A stretch of DNA of 64,000 nucleotides, from assembly GCF_026344135.1 (NCBI RefSeq), contig NZ_JAPKNA010000005.1, positions 248,001-312,000 on the forward strand, read 5' to 3'. The stretch comes from Alcaligenes parafaecalis (GTDB lineage: Bacteria > Pseudomonadota > Gammaproteobacteria > Burkholderiales > Burkholderiaceae_B). Of this stretch, positions 35,407 through 45,200 are shown in pieces. A program made the translations under genes and the position numbers. The notes below the pieces were generated by a model. The model searched no databases. It saw nothing but the letters and a program-made list of their open reading frames with translations, and had not been told where the DNA came from. Positions within the stretch are counted from its first letter, which is position 1; every line of letters starts with the position of its first letter.

Positions 35407-36383
35407 GATTCGCCTTGCGCCAGTGGCGTGGTGATATGGCGGATAAAAGTGTCGGTATCCGTGTTGGAGCCGCAAAACAGCACACCCACTCGTTGACCGG
35501 CCAGATGTTTGCGCAAGGGGAACATCAAGGCGGCTGTCGCCACCGCGCAAGCCGGTTCAGTGGCCATCTTGAATTCGTTGAACAGGAAGTGCATGCCTGC
35601 GCGGATCTGGTCGTCGTTGACGGTGACTAGGGTGTCGATATTGTCCTGACACACGCGGAAGCTGAACTCATCGGTATGAGGGGCCATGAGACTGTCTGCG
35701 ATGGACTGCATGGCACCGATTTTTTGCGGCTCGCCAGCCTGGCGGCTTAGCGCCATGACGTTTGCACCCACAGGCTCGATGCCATAGACCACGCAATCAG
35801 GCTGCCACAACTTGACGGCCGCCGAGACACCTGCGGCCAAGCCACCGCCCCCAATCGGCACTAGCACCGCATCCAGCTTGCCCGCTTGCTGCAACCACTC
35901 GTAGCCCAGCGTGGCGGTTCCCAGCACGGTAGGGTAGGTACTGAACGGATGAATGAAGGTTTTCTGTTCGTCCTTTTCAATCTGGCGCACCAGCTCAAAA
36001 GCCTGCTCGCCGTTGTCGGCAAAGACGATCTCGGCCCCATACTCGCGGCACAAGGCTACACGGGCCGGGCTGGCCGTCTTGATCATCACGGTCTTGGCTT
36101 TCACACCCATTTGATGGGCGGCATAGGCTACGGCCACGGCATGGTTGCCTGCAGAGACGCAGGTCACCCCTTGCTGGCGTGCTTCTTCAGACAAGCTCAA
36201 CAAGTTGTTGAAAGCACCACGTGCCTTGAAAGTGCCCGAGGCCTGCAAATGCTCGAACTTGAAATTGACGGCGCTATCCAGACGCCCGGTCTGGTAATCG
36301 AACACGGGCGTCTGGCGCACATAGGGACGCAGACGCTCATGCGCCTGCACCACGTTTTCCTGGGTAACTTTTTCTGTTGTCAT
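35397..36383 (-). CDS. Threonine/serine dehydratase-like PLP enzyme (EutB-like)
   Basis: Fold-type II PLP enzyme of 328 residues. The cofactor lysine is in QASGTFKARGAFNNLL (about K53), the phosphate loop is PIGGGGLAAG, and the C-terminal CGSNTD supplies the ring-binding serine position. Such enzymes eliminate water and ammonia from beta-hydroxy amino acids or racemise them. It sits between an M20 deacylase (30 bases upstream) and an ornithine-cyclodeaminase-like reductase (10-base overlap). A route of deacylation, ammonia elimination and reduction is plausible. Confidence 0.88.
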   Translation of the reverse strand: MTTEKVTQENVVQAHERLRPYVRQTPVFDYQTGRLDSAVNFKFEHLQASGTFKARGAFNNLLSLSEEARQQGVTCVSAGNHAVAVAYAAHQMGVKAKTVMIKTASPARVALCREYGAEIVFADNGEQAFELVRQIEKDEQKTFIHPFSTYPTVLGTATLGYEWLQQAGKLDAVLVPIGGGGLAAGVSAAVKLWQPDCVVYGIEPVGANVMALSRQAGEPQKIGAMQSIADSLMAPHTDEFSFRVCQDNIDTLVTVNDDQIRAGMHFLFNEFKMATEPACAVATAALMFPLRKHLAGQRVGVLFCGSNTDTDTFIRHITTPLAQGESCS

Positions 36384-36413
36384 GGGTTCGCGTTGAAACC
36401 TGTTTGTCTGTTT

Positions 36414-37610
36414 TTAAGAGGCCACGGCCTGGCTGCGAATCAGGGCGCGCAAAAACTGCTCGCACTGCTCCAACTGGGCCAGTTCCACGTATTCATCGGG
36501 GCGGTGGGCCTGCTCGATATTGCCGGGGCCACAAATAATCGAAGGGATACCGGCTTGCTGGAACAGACCTGCTTCCGTGCCGTAGGCCACTTTGCGCACC
36601 GTGTCGTCACGCGTCAGTTCGCGCACCAGTTTGGTGATGGCGGCTTGTTCTTCAGGATTCAGGCCGGGGGCGCTGGCCAGCTTTTCCAGTTCCACCAAAG
36701 CATCAGGATGCTCGCGGCGCATGGCGGGCAAGACCTTCAGGTCGATGAACTCACGAATCTCTTGCAAGATCGGCTCGGGGTCCACACCGGGCAAATTGCG
36801 GTATTCAAACTCGAATTCGCATAGGTCAGGCACGGTATTCAAGGCGATGCCGCCACGAATCATGCTGGTCTGCAAAGTGGTGAAGGGCACGTCGAAATCA
36901 TGGTCATAAGGGCCCATGCTCTTGTAGTCATCGGCCAGATCACGAATAGCCGTAATGATGCGTGCCGCATGCTCGATCGCGTTTACGCCCTTGGGGGTCA
37001 GCGAGGAATGCGCGGCGTGACCGTGTACGCGGCAGCGATAGGCGTTAATGCCTTTATGCGCCACGATAGTGCGCATGCTGGTGGGTTCGCCCACCACACA
37101 ACCCTCGGGTTTGATGCCACGGCGGACCAGATCATCAATCATGACCGGTGCACCCACGCAGCCGACTTCTTCGTCGTAGGAGTAGGCCAGGTGAATAGGT
37201 TTGGCCAGTTTGGTCGCCAGCATCTCTGGCACCAATTGCAGCGTCACACCCACAAAGCCTTTCATGTCGCAGGTGCCGCGACCATACAAACGGTCGTCAC
37301 GGATCTCGGCCTTGAACGGGTCACTGCTCCAGTTCTGGCCGTCTACAGGAACCACGTCCGTGTGACCAGACAGAACAATGCCACCGGTACGCGTGCCATC
37401 GGCTGCCGGAATCGTGGCAAACAGATTGGCCTTGCGGCCACTGGCGTCATGCGTCAGCACGGTTTCAAGCCCTTGCTGCTGCAAATAGGCCTGTACGTCG
37501 TGAATCAGTTCCAGGTTAGATTCCCGGCTTGTCGTATCATAAGCAATCAGTTTTTGTATCCATTCCACCGAGGTAGAGGGATAAGCAGTAGGATCAAACA
37601 ACGCAGTCAT
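36414..37610 (-). CDS. M20 family deacylase, ArgE type (acetylornithine deacetylase)
   Basis: Zinc deacylase of 398 residues and paralogue of the gene at 2575. Metal residues are in LSGHTDVVPVDG (H83, D85), YGRGTCDMKGF (about D117) and SYDEEVGC (about E149-E150), followed by VGEPTSMRT and a dimerisation domain. ArgE cleaves N-acetyl-L-ornithine, but the operon with dehydratase-like and cyclodeaminase-like genes under an XRE-cupin regulator points to catabolism of an N-acyl amino acid. First gene of the operon. Confidence 0.88.
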   Translation of the reverse strand: MTALFDPTAYPSTSVEWIQKLIAYDTTSRESNLELIHDVQAYLQQQGLETVLTHDASGRKANLFATIPAADGTRTGGIVLSGHTDVVPVDGQNWSSDPFKAEIRDDRLYGRGTCDMKGFVGVTLQLVPEMLATKLAKPIHLAYSYDEEVGCVGAPVMIDDLVRRGIKPEGCVVGEPTSMRTIVAHKGINAYRCRVHGHAAHSSLTPKGVNAIEHAARIITAIRDLADDYKSMGPYDHDFDVPFTTLQTSMIRGGIALNTVPDLCEFEFEYRNLPGVDPEPILQEIREFIDLKVLPAMRREHPDALVELEKLASAPGLNPEEQAAITKLVRELTRDDTVRKVAYGTEAGLFQQAGIPSIICGPGNIEQAHRPDEYVELAQLEQCEQFLRALIRSQAVAS

Positions 37611-37660
37611 GCCTTCTTTCTCCCAGCGTAAAGCGTGTAGTTCTATACAATAGGACAGAG

Positions 37661-37676
37661 TTTTCTTATAAGAAAA
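37661..37676. promoter_or_regulatory. Perfect 16-base palindrome in the XRE / deacylase divergent promoter
   Basis: TTTTCTTATAAGAAAA is fully self-complementary, with a partial second copy (TTTATAAGAA) at 37686-37695. It lies between the leftward catabolic operon and the rightward XRE-cupin regulator gene, so it is the natural candidate operator. Confidence 0.6.
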
Positions 37677-37719
37677 TTAATAATATTTATAAGAAGATGG
37701 TTTATTACTTCTTTAGGTT

Positions 37720-38322
37720 ATGACAAAAGACTTAGCCAACACCGCCCCCAATTTATTAAGCAAAACAGCCATGGGGGCGCGCATACGTGATGAACGCAAA
37801 CGACAGGGCCTAACCCTGTTGATGTTGGCACGCTTATCCAATGTATCTTTGTCCACCCTGTCCAAGGCCGAACGCGGCCTGATTGGCCTGAGCTACGAAA
37901 AATTCCTGGCCGTCAGCCGAGCCTTGAAAATGGATTTGTCCGACCTGTTCAAGACGCCACGCGATCAGAACGAGTCCGGCATGGATATTCTGGTGGGTCG
38001 GGCCTCACGCACCGTGACCTATCATGCCCACCGCTATGAATACGGCATGCTTGCTTCAGAATGGATCAACAAGAAAATGACGCCCATGCACGGTCGTGTC
38101 CTGGCGGGCGAACCCCGCGATGCCACCGACTTCAGTCAGCATGAGGGCGAAGAGTTCATTTTTGTAATTGAAGGGCAATTGACCATGCAGTTTCAGGACG
38201 GCCGCCGCCATGTCCTGCAGTCGCGTGACAGCATTTACTTCAAAAGCAATCTGGGCCACCTTTACCTGTGCGAGCACGGGGAGAGCGTGGAGATTCTGGT
38301 GGTTTGTGTGAACAATCACTAG
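37720..38322 (+). CDS. XRE family regulator with C-terminal cupin domain
   Basis: Regulator of 200 residues. The N-terminal helix-turn-helix (about 20-75) has RIRDERKRQGLTLLMLARLS then STLSKAERGLIGLSYEKFLA. The C-terminal cupin (about 115-195) has FSQHEGEEFIFVIEGQLTMQ, expected to bind a small ligand or metal. PuuR- and SutR-like proteins of this layout control amine, amino acid or sulfur catabolism. It is divergent from the deacylase operon and probably regulates it. Confidence 0.92.
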   Translation: MTKDLANTAPNLLSKTAMGARIRDERKRQGLTLLMLARLSNVSLSTLSKAERGLIGLSYEKFLAVSRALKMDLSDLFKTPRDQNESGMDILVGRASRTVTYHAHRYEYGMLASEWINKKMTPMHGRVLAGEPRDATDFSQHEGEEFIFVIEGQLTMQFQDGRRHVLQSRDSIYFKSNLGHLYLCEHGESVEILVVCVNNH

Positions 38323-38576
38323 TCTCAAAAGGCGCAGACGGCTGACCTCAGTCAGCTTTGATGACACCTCCAGAAGTTTTTTTGCCCTCACCCCTTTGAA
38401 GTTATCCCCTACGTCAGTTTGCTTGATTGCCTGATGCCCGATCCTCAAGAACCTGGGCCACAGGCACATAAACACCAGTATTTCAGATACCAGCAAGGGC
38501 TAGCGCTTCCAGCCCGAACCGTCCATCTGCTCCATTACAATACGGTTCTATTCCGCCTCTTTGATCGATCTGCCCT

Positions 38577-39950
38577 ATGTCCAGCTCTTCCCCTATTGTG
38601 GCTATTGCCACCGCCCCCGGCCGGGGTGGTATTGGTGTCATCCGTGTGTCCGGCAAGGAGCTTGATGCTCTGATCCAGACCCTGTTTGGCCGCACGCTGC
38701 AAGCGCGTCATGCACACTTCTTGCCTTTTAAAGACGCACAGGGCGAGGCAATCGACGAGGGCATTGCGCTGTTCTTTAAAGGCCCGCACTCCTATACCGG
38801 CGAAGACGTGCTGGAACTGCAAGGCCACGGTGGCCCGGCTGTGCTGCGCCGCCTGCTGGATCGCTGCCTGGAAGCGGGTAAAGATCAGGGCCTGCGCCTG
38901 GCCGAGCCCGGCGAATTCACCCAGCGCGCCTTCTTGAACGACAGACTGGACCTGGCCCAGGCCGAGGCTGTGGCCGACTTGATTGACGCTTCCTCGGAAG
39001 CCGCCGCCCGCAGTGCCGTCGCCTCTTTGTCTGGCGTGTTTTCCAATAACGTCAACGCCCTGGCCGACCGCATCATTCACCTGCGCATGCTGGTAGAAGC
39101 CACCCTGGACTTTCCCGAGGAAGAAATCGACTTCCTGGAGAAATACCAGGCGGCGGCAACCCTGCAAGGCATACAAGACGAACTGGAACGCATCCTGCAG
39201 CATTCGCGCCAGGGAGCGATCCTGCGCGAAGGCTTGCACGTTGTACTGGCAGGCCAGCCTAATGTGGGCAAATCCAGCCTGCTCAATGCGCTGGCCGGTG
39301 AAGATGTAGCCATCGTGACCGATATTGCCGGCACGACGCGCGACCGCGTCATGCAACTGATCCACATCGACGGCATCCCGCTGCACATCGTGGACACAGC
39401 CGGGTTACGAGACACCGAAGACACCGTAGAACGCATTGGTATCGCCCGTACCTGGGACGAAATCGCCAAGGCTAACGTCATCGTGCACCTGCTGGACGCC
39501 CGCAACCCCCAAGACGAGCTGGACAGTGCCATTACCACTCGCCTGCCATCACATGTACCCGTGCTGCGTGTCTATAACAAGATAGACTTGCTGACAGATG
39601 AACAACAGGCTGCTTTGCCCGCGCAGGAAAGCGGAGCCACCGTGCTGCCGATTTCTGCCCGTAAGGATGTCGGTCTGGACACGCTGCGCCGCACCTTGCT
39701 GGATATCGCAGGCTGGAACCCCGGCAGTGAATCGCCCTGGCTGGCTCGGGAACGACATCTGCGAGCCTTGGAGCGCGCGGAGTACCACCTGGGCCTGGCA
39801 GCAGAACACGCCACGCACAGCGATCAAGTGCTGGATCTGTTTGCCGAAGAACTGCGTCTGGCACATCTGGATCTGTGCTCGATTACCGGCGAGTTCAGCA
39901 GCGATGATTTGCTGGGGGAGATTTTCTCCAGTTTTTGTATTGGGAAGTGA
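38577..39950 (+). CDS. mnmE: tRNA modification GTPase MnmE
   Basis: GTPase of 457 residues that works with MnmG to modify U34 of certain tRNAs. The N-terminal folate-binding domain has PGRGGIGVIRVSG and FNDR-like FLNDRLDLAQAEAV. The G domain has GQPNVGKSSLLNAL, DIAGTTRD, DTAGLRDTED and NKIDL. The protein ends in the essential FCIGK. Its partner mnmG lies at 60180. The 3' end carries a sequence close to the known att target of SGI1-type islands, and accessory genes follow directly. Confidence 0.98.
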   Translation: MSSSSPIVAIATAPGRGGIGVIRVSGKELDALIQTLFGRTLQARHAHFLPFKDAQGEAIDEGIALFFKGPHSYTGEDVLELQGHGGPAVLRRLLDRCLEAGKDQGLRLAEPGEFTQRAFLNDRLDLAQAEAVADLIDASSEAAARSAVASLSGVFSNNVNALADRIIHLRMLVEATLDFPEEEIDFLEKYQAAATLQGIQDELERILQHSRQGAILREGLHVVLAGQPNVGKSSLLNALAGEDVAIVTDIAGTTRDRVMQLIHIDGIPLHIVDTAGLRDTEDTVERIGIARTWDEIAKANVIVHLLDARNPQDELDSAITTRLPSHVPVLRVYNKIDLLTDEQQAALPAQESGATVLPISARKDVGLDTLRRTLLDIAGWNPGSESPWLARERHLRALERAEYHLGLAAEHATHSDQVLDLFAEELRLAHLDLCSITGEFSSDDLLGEIFSSFCIGK

Positions 39951-40051
39951 TGCAGACCTGAACACCATCGGTGTCTCATCACACTAGCCATAGAACCTGA
40001 GACGGCGTCCAAGGATGTCCTGACCAGTGCCTGGCAACTCGGAGACACCAA

Positions 40052-40915
40052 ATGGAAACCCAGGACATCAAACAACTGAAAAGCCAATTCGATGACTTGA
40101 GCCACACCATCCCTGAGGAAGGCGTGGAGTTCTGGTTCGCTCGCGACCTGATGGAGCCTTTGGGCTATGTACGCTGGGAGAACTTCAAGACGGCGATAGA
40201 TCGGGCTGTAGAGTCTTGTAAAACAACGGGTTACGAAGAAGGAGACCATTTTCGTGGCGTCACGAAAATGGTCCAGATTGGTAGCGGGGCAGATCGTTCA
40301 ATAGAAGACATCATGCTCACCCGCTATGCCTGTTATCTCATCGCCCAGAACGGCGACCCACGCAAGCCAGCCATTGCCTTTGCTCAAAGCTACTTTGCCA
40401 TCCAGACCCGCAAACAGGAGCTGATTGAAGACCGCATGCGTCTGCAGGCTAGCCTGGATGCGCGCGAACGTCTTCGAGAGTCAGAAAGGACACTATCGCA
40501 AAACCTCTATGAACATGGCGTAGACGATAGAGGCTTTGGCCGCATCCGATCCAAGGGTGATGCGGCTCTATTTGGGGGACACACTACCCAAATGATGAAG
40601 GATCGCTACGGCATTACCCAGACACGCCCTTTGGCTGACTTTCTACCTACGCTAACTATTGCTGCCAAGAATCTTGCCACAGAGATAACAAACCACAACG
40701 TCACGCAAGAGCAGCTACATGGCGAAACCTTGATCACCCGCGAACACGAACAAAACAATCGCAGTGTGCGCGATATGCTCGGCCAGCGTGGCATCCAGCC
40801 TGAGCAGCTCCCTGCTGAAGAAGACATTAAAAAACTGGAACGTCGCGTAAAAACTGAAGAGAAGAAACTGCTGAAGCAAACTGGGAAGCTTCCAGTTCAC
40901 AAGCTTGAGGACTAA
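40052..40915 (+). CDS. dinD: DinD-like protein (DNA-damage-inducible protein D family)
   Basis: Protein of 287 residues with a Bro-N-like N-terminal domain (about 20-130): EFWFARDLMEPLGYVRWENF, ALTRYACYLIAQNGDPRKPA-like sequence and AFAQSYFAIQTRKQEL. A conserved C-terminal part follows with FGRIRSKGDAALFGG. E. coli DinD is SOS-regulated and inhibits RecA-mediated strand exchange. I see no clear LexA box in the 100 bases upstream. Such genes are often carried by mobile elements; this one follows mnmE by 101 bases. Confidence 0.85.
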   Translation: METQDIKQLKSQFDDLSHTIPEEGVEFWFARDLMEPLGYVRWENFKTAIDRAVESCKTTGYEEGDHFRGVTKMVQIGSGADRSIEDIMLTRYACYLIAQNGDPRKPAIAFAQSYFAIQTRKQELIEDRMRLQASLDARERLRESERTLSQNLYEHGVDDRGFGRIRSKGDAALFGGHTTQMMKDRYGITQTRPLADFLPTLTIAAKNLATEITNHNVTQEQLHGETLITREHEQNNRSVRDMLGQRGIQPEQLPAEEDIKKLERRVKTEEKKLLKQTGKLPVHKLED

Positions 40916-41027
40916 GCCTGCCTCAGTAAAAACCCGAAACTTAGCCCTGAATTAAGCCCCATCAAAACCCGCCCCCCCTTGATCAGGGCTATGCTGGGTA
41001 TTCCATCGTCTCCTGCGGGAGGGCGTC

Positions 41028-41417
41028 ATGCACACACTCAACAAGTGGGTTTTGATGGCCGCTTTGGTCCATACCACCTGGGCCGTCCAGGCTCAGGATC
41101 TGTTGCCTCTGGAGCTGGAAGCCGAGCAACGCTCCATCTCTCGTTTAAACGTGGCGCAGTGTCTGGATACGGTCAAGCAAACGGCGGCTGGGGAAGGGTA
41201 TCAGCAGCGCAATGAGCCAACGGCCAACGATCAATTAGGGGTATATATAGGCGCAGCCCCTCTGGGGGGCGGCTCGCTGGTGGTGTATTGCATTGATTTG
41301 AACCCGTCGACCGCCTACATCATTCACACCAAGGCGCAGGTCACGGCGGATTTGATGTCTCCGCATCAGCTCAATCACAAAATCACGCAGGCTTTAACAG
41401 TCGCGACTCAACCCTGA
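41028..41417 (+). CDS. Hypothetical secreted protein
   Basis: Protein of 129 residues with a signal peptide (about 1-22, ending AVQAQD) and a small mature domain with two cysteines (AQCLDTVKQTA near 43 and VVYCIDLN near 87) that could form a disulfide. I do not recognise a family with confidence. GGGAGG lies before the ATG. It stands alone between dinD and a convergent gene. Confidence 0.65.
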   Translation: MHTLNKWVLMAALVHTTWAVQAQDLLPLELEAEQRSISRLNVAQCLDTVKQTAAGEGYQQRNEPTANDQLGVYIGAAPLGGGSLVVYCIDLNPSTAYIIHTKAQVTADLMSPHQLNHKITQALTVATQP

Positions 41418-41545
41418 GCGCTATCCAACCGACGCCTGAATATCAAACGCGCAAAAAGGGCGCAGTAAACGGGTTCATACGGGCAAAACCGCCCCCAACA
41501 AACCACCTGCGCCCCAAGGATTTCCAAAGCCAGTCAAACGGCTTT

Positions 41546-42046
41546 TTACTTCATCAGCAAACTCGCGACATCCATACGGGAATCGCCATCCAGCTTGATG
41601 TCATCCATGATCTTGTTCAGCATGGCATGCGCACTGGACAGGGCACCGTTCAGGCTGGTCAGCTCGCCTTGCACGCGCTCCAGTTCCTGCATTTTTTCAG
41701 CCTCACTCCCTTTATCGCTGGCTTGAATGCGCTGCAGCTCCATCAACTTCTGTTGAATCTGCTCTTTCAGGTCGCGAATGCGTTTAAGGATGTCCTTGAT
41801 GCCATCGGGCAGGGAACTGTCATCAATATCTTTGTCGCGCTCTTGTTTTTGAGCTTGCTGGCTGGTCAGCGATAGTTCCTTGCCCAGAGGTGACAAGGTC
41901 ACCTTGATGCGTCCTGTTCCGTCTATACGCCCCCCATCTTCCTGCTCTGGCACAACAGGGGGAGTAATGGCTGTGGCCTGCAAAGGCTCGGTCACAGGCA
42001 GATTTTGACCGTGTATTAAACCCTGTCCGTTAATCTCTATCGTCAT
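41546..42046 (-). CDS. Hypothetical coiled-coil protein
   Basis: Protein of 166 residues with no recognised domain. The second half (about 80-150) is strongly heptad-like, with IKDILKRIRDLKEQIQQKLM and MQELERVQGELTSLNGALSS. The first 50 residues are disordered and proline-rich. The frame is open further upstream, but the ATG at 42046 has AGAGGA before it and gives a sensible start. It is divergent from the autotransporter gene about 200 bases away. Confidence 0.6.
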   Translation of the reverse strand: MTIEINGQGLIHGQNLPVTEPLQATAITPPVVPEQEDGGRIDGTGRIKVTLSPLGKELSLTSQQAQKQERDKDIDDSSLPDGIKDILKRIRDLKEQIQQKLMELQRIQASDKGSEAEKMQELERVQGELTSLNGALSSAHAMLNKIMDDIKLDGDSRMDVASLLMK

Positions 42047-42244
42047 AACTTTTCCTCTTGAACAAGTCGTCTCATATAGGTAACGGTTGTCAAGTGGCAG
42101 GTCTTTACGGTTTGAGGCCAAAAGAGTGTTGTGCCATTTACTCAAATGCCAATTTATATTTAGAAACATGTGGCACAAAAAAACTCTTTTCAGTATTTTT
42201 CTAAAAGATCTCCCCATGTGTTGTGCTCCGACTCTGAGAACCCT

Positions 42245-45200
42245 ATGGACGTCAAAATCAAAGCACTTCTTGGTCCCACGCTATTAGCCTTGAGCTGGGC
42301 TAACAGTATTCATGCTTACACATCAGAATTCATTCTGAACAAGCAAGGCCAGCGGGCCTTTGAGCTACGTACTTACGGACCAAATGATCGAAGCTACGAC
42401 CTTAGCTCCTTACATATCCCCCAACGCATTTCTCCCCGTAACATTGATGAGAATGGTCGGATGAAAATCCGGGCTGCGCTAGACCGCTGGGCTGAAATAC
42501 TGAACTTGCCACAGGGTTACACACCTGCCGTTATCAACCTTGGCACGATGAATGTACAAAATGCCAATGCCTATGGCACCAACCTGACCATGCCCTCACA
42601 TCCCAATTTGGTGATATCGGCCTTGCAGGCACGTCTGGCAGGACTACTCCGCGGTGCAGCGAACAACCCAGATGCCGTCATAGGCGTAGGCACGCTAGAT
42701 CTAGACAGCGGGCCGGTCACACCGAGCCAATTACCACTGACACGCCAGGTTGATTACAGCGCTGTTATTTTCCATGAACTGGCCCACGCCTTGGGAATAG
42801 GCAACACAGTAGAGAATAGACAGGCAACAAACACGAGCTCTCCTGCCCCCTACTTTCGTAACGTCATGACCCCCTGGGCCTTGAGCCTACGGGATGACCA
42901 TGGTCGGGCTGCTTCCCCAGGACAAAGAATCCTGTGCTCGGTCTGCTCTACATCCTATGATCCCCGCGCCTTTGACCTACGGCAGGACAAGGGCTATTTC
43001 ACCGGAAACAATGTACAAGCGGTCCTTAATGGAGCAATGCCCGGCCTTCCCGTTAGCATCCTGCGTTTTCATGAAGCCCCTCGTTACGGTGTGGATACGG
43101 ACTACATGGCCCACATTGAGCTGCGCAACAGTTTGATGAGTCACCAAACCTACCGTAACTATGTGAACCTGATGGAAGCGGAAATTGCCGCCTTGCAAGA
43201 TATCGGCCTGAATATTGATCGTCGCAATTTCTTTGGCTATTCGGTCTATAACAATGGCATCACGCTGAACAATACCAATGGATATTTCGCCCGCAATAAA
43301 GATAAAACTGGGTATCTGCCCGGCCAATACAACACGGCGACACAAGGCCTGGGGCTACACATCTATGGCGAACGCAATACCATTATTCAGTCAGCAGATT
43401 TGCTTTCTGCTGGACCTGGCGGAATAGGGGTTCGCATAGACGGTAGCGAGAACACCCTCATCATCCCTAAAAACACCCGCATTCATGCTCATGGCTGGTA
43501 CGGCCGCGGACTGCAATTAAGCTATGGTCGGCATCACAATATTATTCAGCAAGGCGAAGTCCGCGCCAGTGGCGTGGACGGCATAGGCGTCTTGTTTGAT
43601 TTCGGCCAAAATGCGATGGGTAATGACAATGAGTCTCGCGGCTCCTGGTGGTATCAAAGCAAAAGCTCCCCCTTGCCCATGCCAGAAGCATTGAAAGGTG
43701 CCTTAATCTCCAACTACAACCTGTCCGGTGTCTTATCAGGCCAAAAGGCCGCCATTTATATCGCTGAGAACGCCTGGGTAAATAACATCAACATCATGCA
43801 AGGCGCGCAAATTACTGGTGACATCACCTCGGCGTACAACCGTCGTGATGCCAACCAAAAACTATTGCTGACCAATATTAGCTTTGGCTTGAAGGCGAAT
43901 GAATTTGGCCAGGCAAGTAACGCGGCGGATCCCAACTTCCAGTTGCGCTATGACGGCAATATAAACGGCCCAAACAATTTGTTCGTTGTAATCGCCGGGG
44001 GCGTAACCTCCTTGAATGGGAAATATGATGTATACGGCATGCGAGTCAATCAAGGTGCTACCTTATCAGGCAATGCCCAACTCACTGTCAACCGCGAATA
44101 CAACCTCACCAATAACGGCACCATAAGCCCTGGCAACTCCTATGGAAGCCTGACGATTGAGGGCAACTTTATCCAAGGTCCCGAGGGCAGAATTTTGGTG
44201 GAAGCCTCGCCGACCCAAAACGACCATCTTGATATACAGGGTGTGGCTCAACTTGACGGCGAACTACAAGTAGTCCTGCAGCCTGACTGGTACCAAAACG
44301 GCTGGACACTGAATCAAGACAAGGTATTTACCGCCAACCAGACGCAAGGGCAATTTACCCTGCTTAGCACGACGCTAGCCTCTCCAACTTTAGGCGTAGA
44401 AATTACAAGCAATAACTGGACAGTTGGCCGTAAACAGGATGCATATGCACAATATGCCACCTCGCCTAACGCCGCTGCAGTGGGAACCAGCCTGGCACAG
44501 GCCTCTTCGGGCAATCAGTCCCTGGCAGCCGTGTATCAGGCCCTGGACTTCTCGCGTGCGGATGGTAGCGATATTGGGCTGGCACTGGATCAATTGAGCG
44601 CAGGCGCGTACGCGGCCCAAACGGCGGCCTCCTTGCGTCGTGAGCAACTGGTATCCGAACAACTGCGCCAGACAGACGGTATCAACAAAAGCGGCTGGCA
44701 GAGCTTCATCCAGACCTATGGTGGCCGCTATCACTGGCAATTGGGCAGCAACGATGTTGACCACCGCAGCGAAACCTATGGGGTGATGCTGGGAGCAGAA
44801 CACCGTGCTGAGGGCAGTGACTGGAGCCTGGGCGTACACGGCAATGCCAACGAGCAGCGCGTCAACGTAGACGCCCCCTTCCAGGCCAAGAGCAAGCTGA
44901 CCGGTTTGGGGCTGGGTGTTCATGCCCGTTACCGTGGTTACAGCCAGGAAGGCTGGAACGGTTTGGCTCAGCTACGTGTGGGTATTGAACAGGGCAAGAT
45001 GAACCGCAACATCAGCTTCTCGGGCTATCAGGCGCGTCCCTCCTCGGACTGGACAGGCCATACCTTCTCGCTGGGGGTACAGACAGGCTACAACTGGGCT
45101 CTGGGTGAAAACGGCAGCATCGGGCCGGTTCTGGCTCTGGATTATCTCCATTACCGTCGTCCTGGACTGGAAGAAAGTGGCGATGCCGCCAGCCGTCTGC

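Noticed and set aside
34402..35550. Longer version of the ornithine-cyclodeaminase-like protein starting at 35550
   Set aside because: The extra 48 codons lie inside the upstream dehydratase gene and do not resemble the family N-terminus.
39951..40051. Possible LexA box or terminator between mnmE and dinD
   Set aside because: No CTGT-N8-ACAG sequence was found, and the small ACACC/GGTGT hairpin lacks a T-tract.
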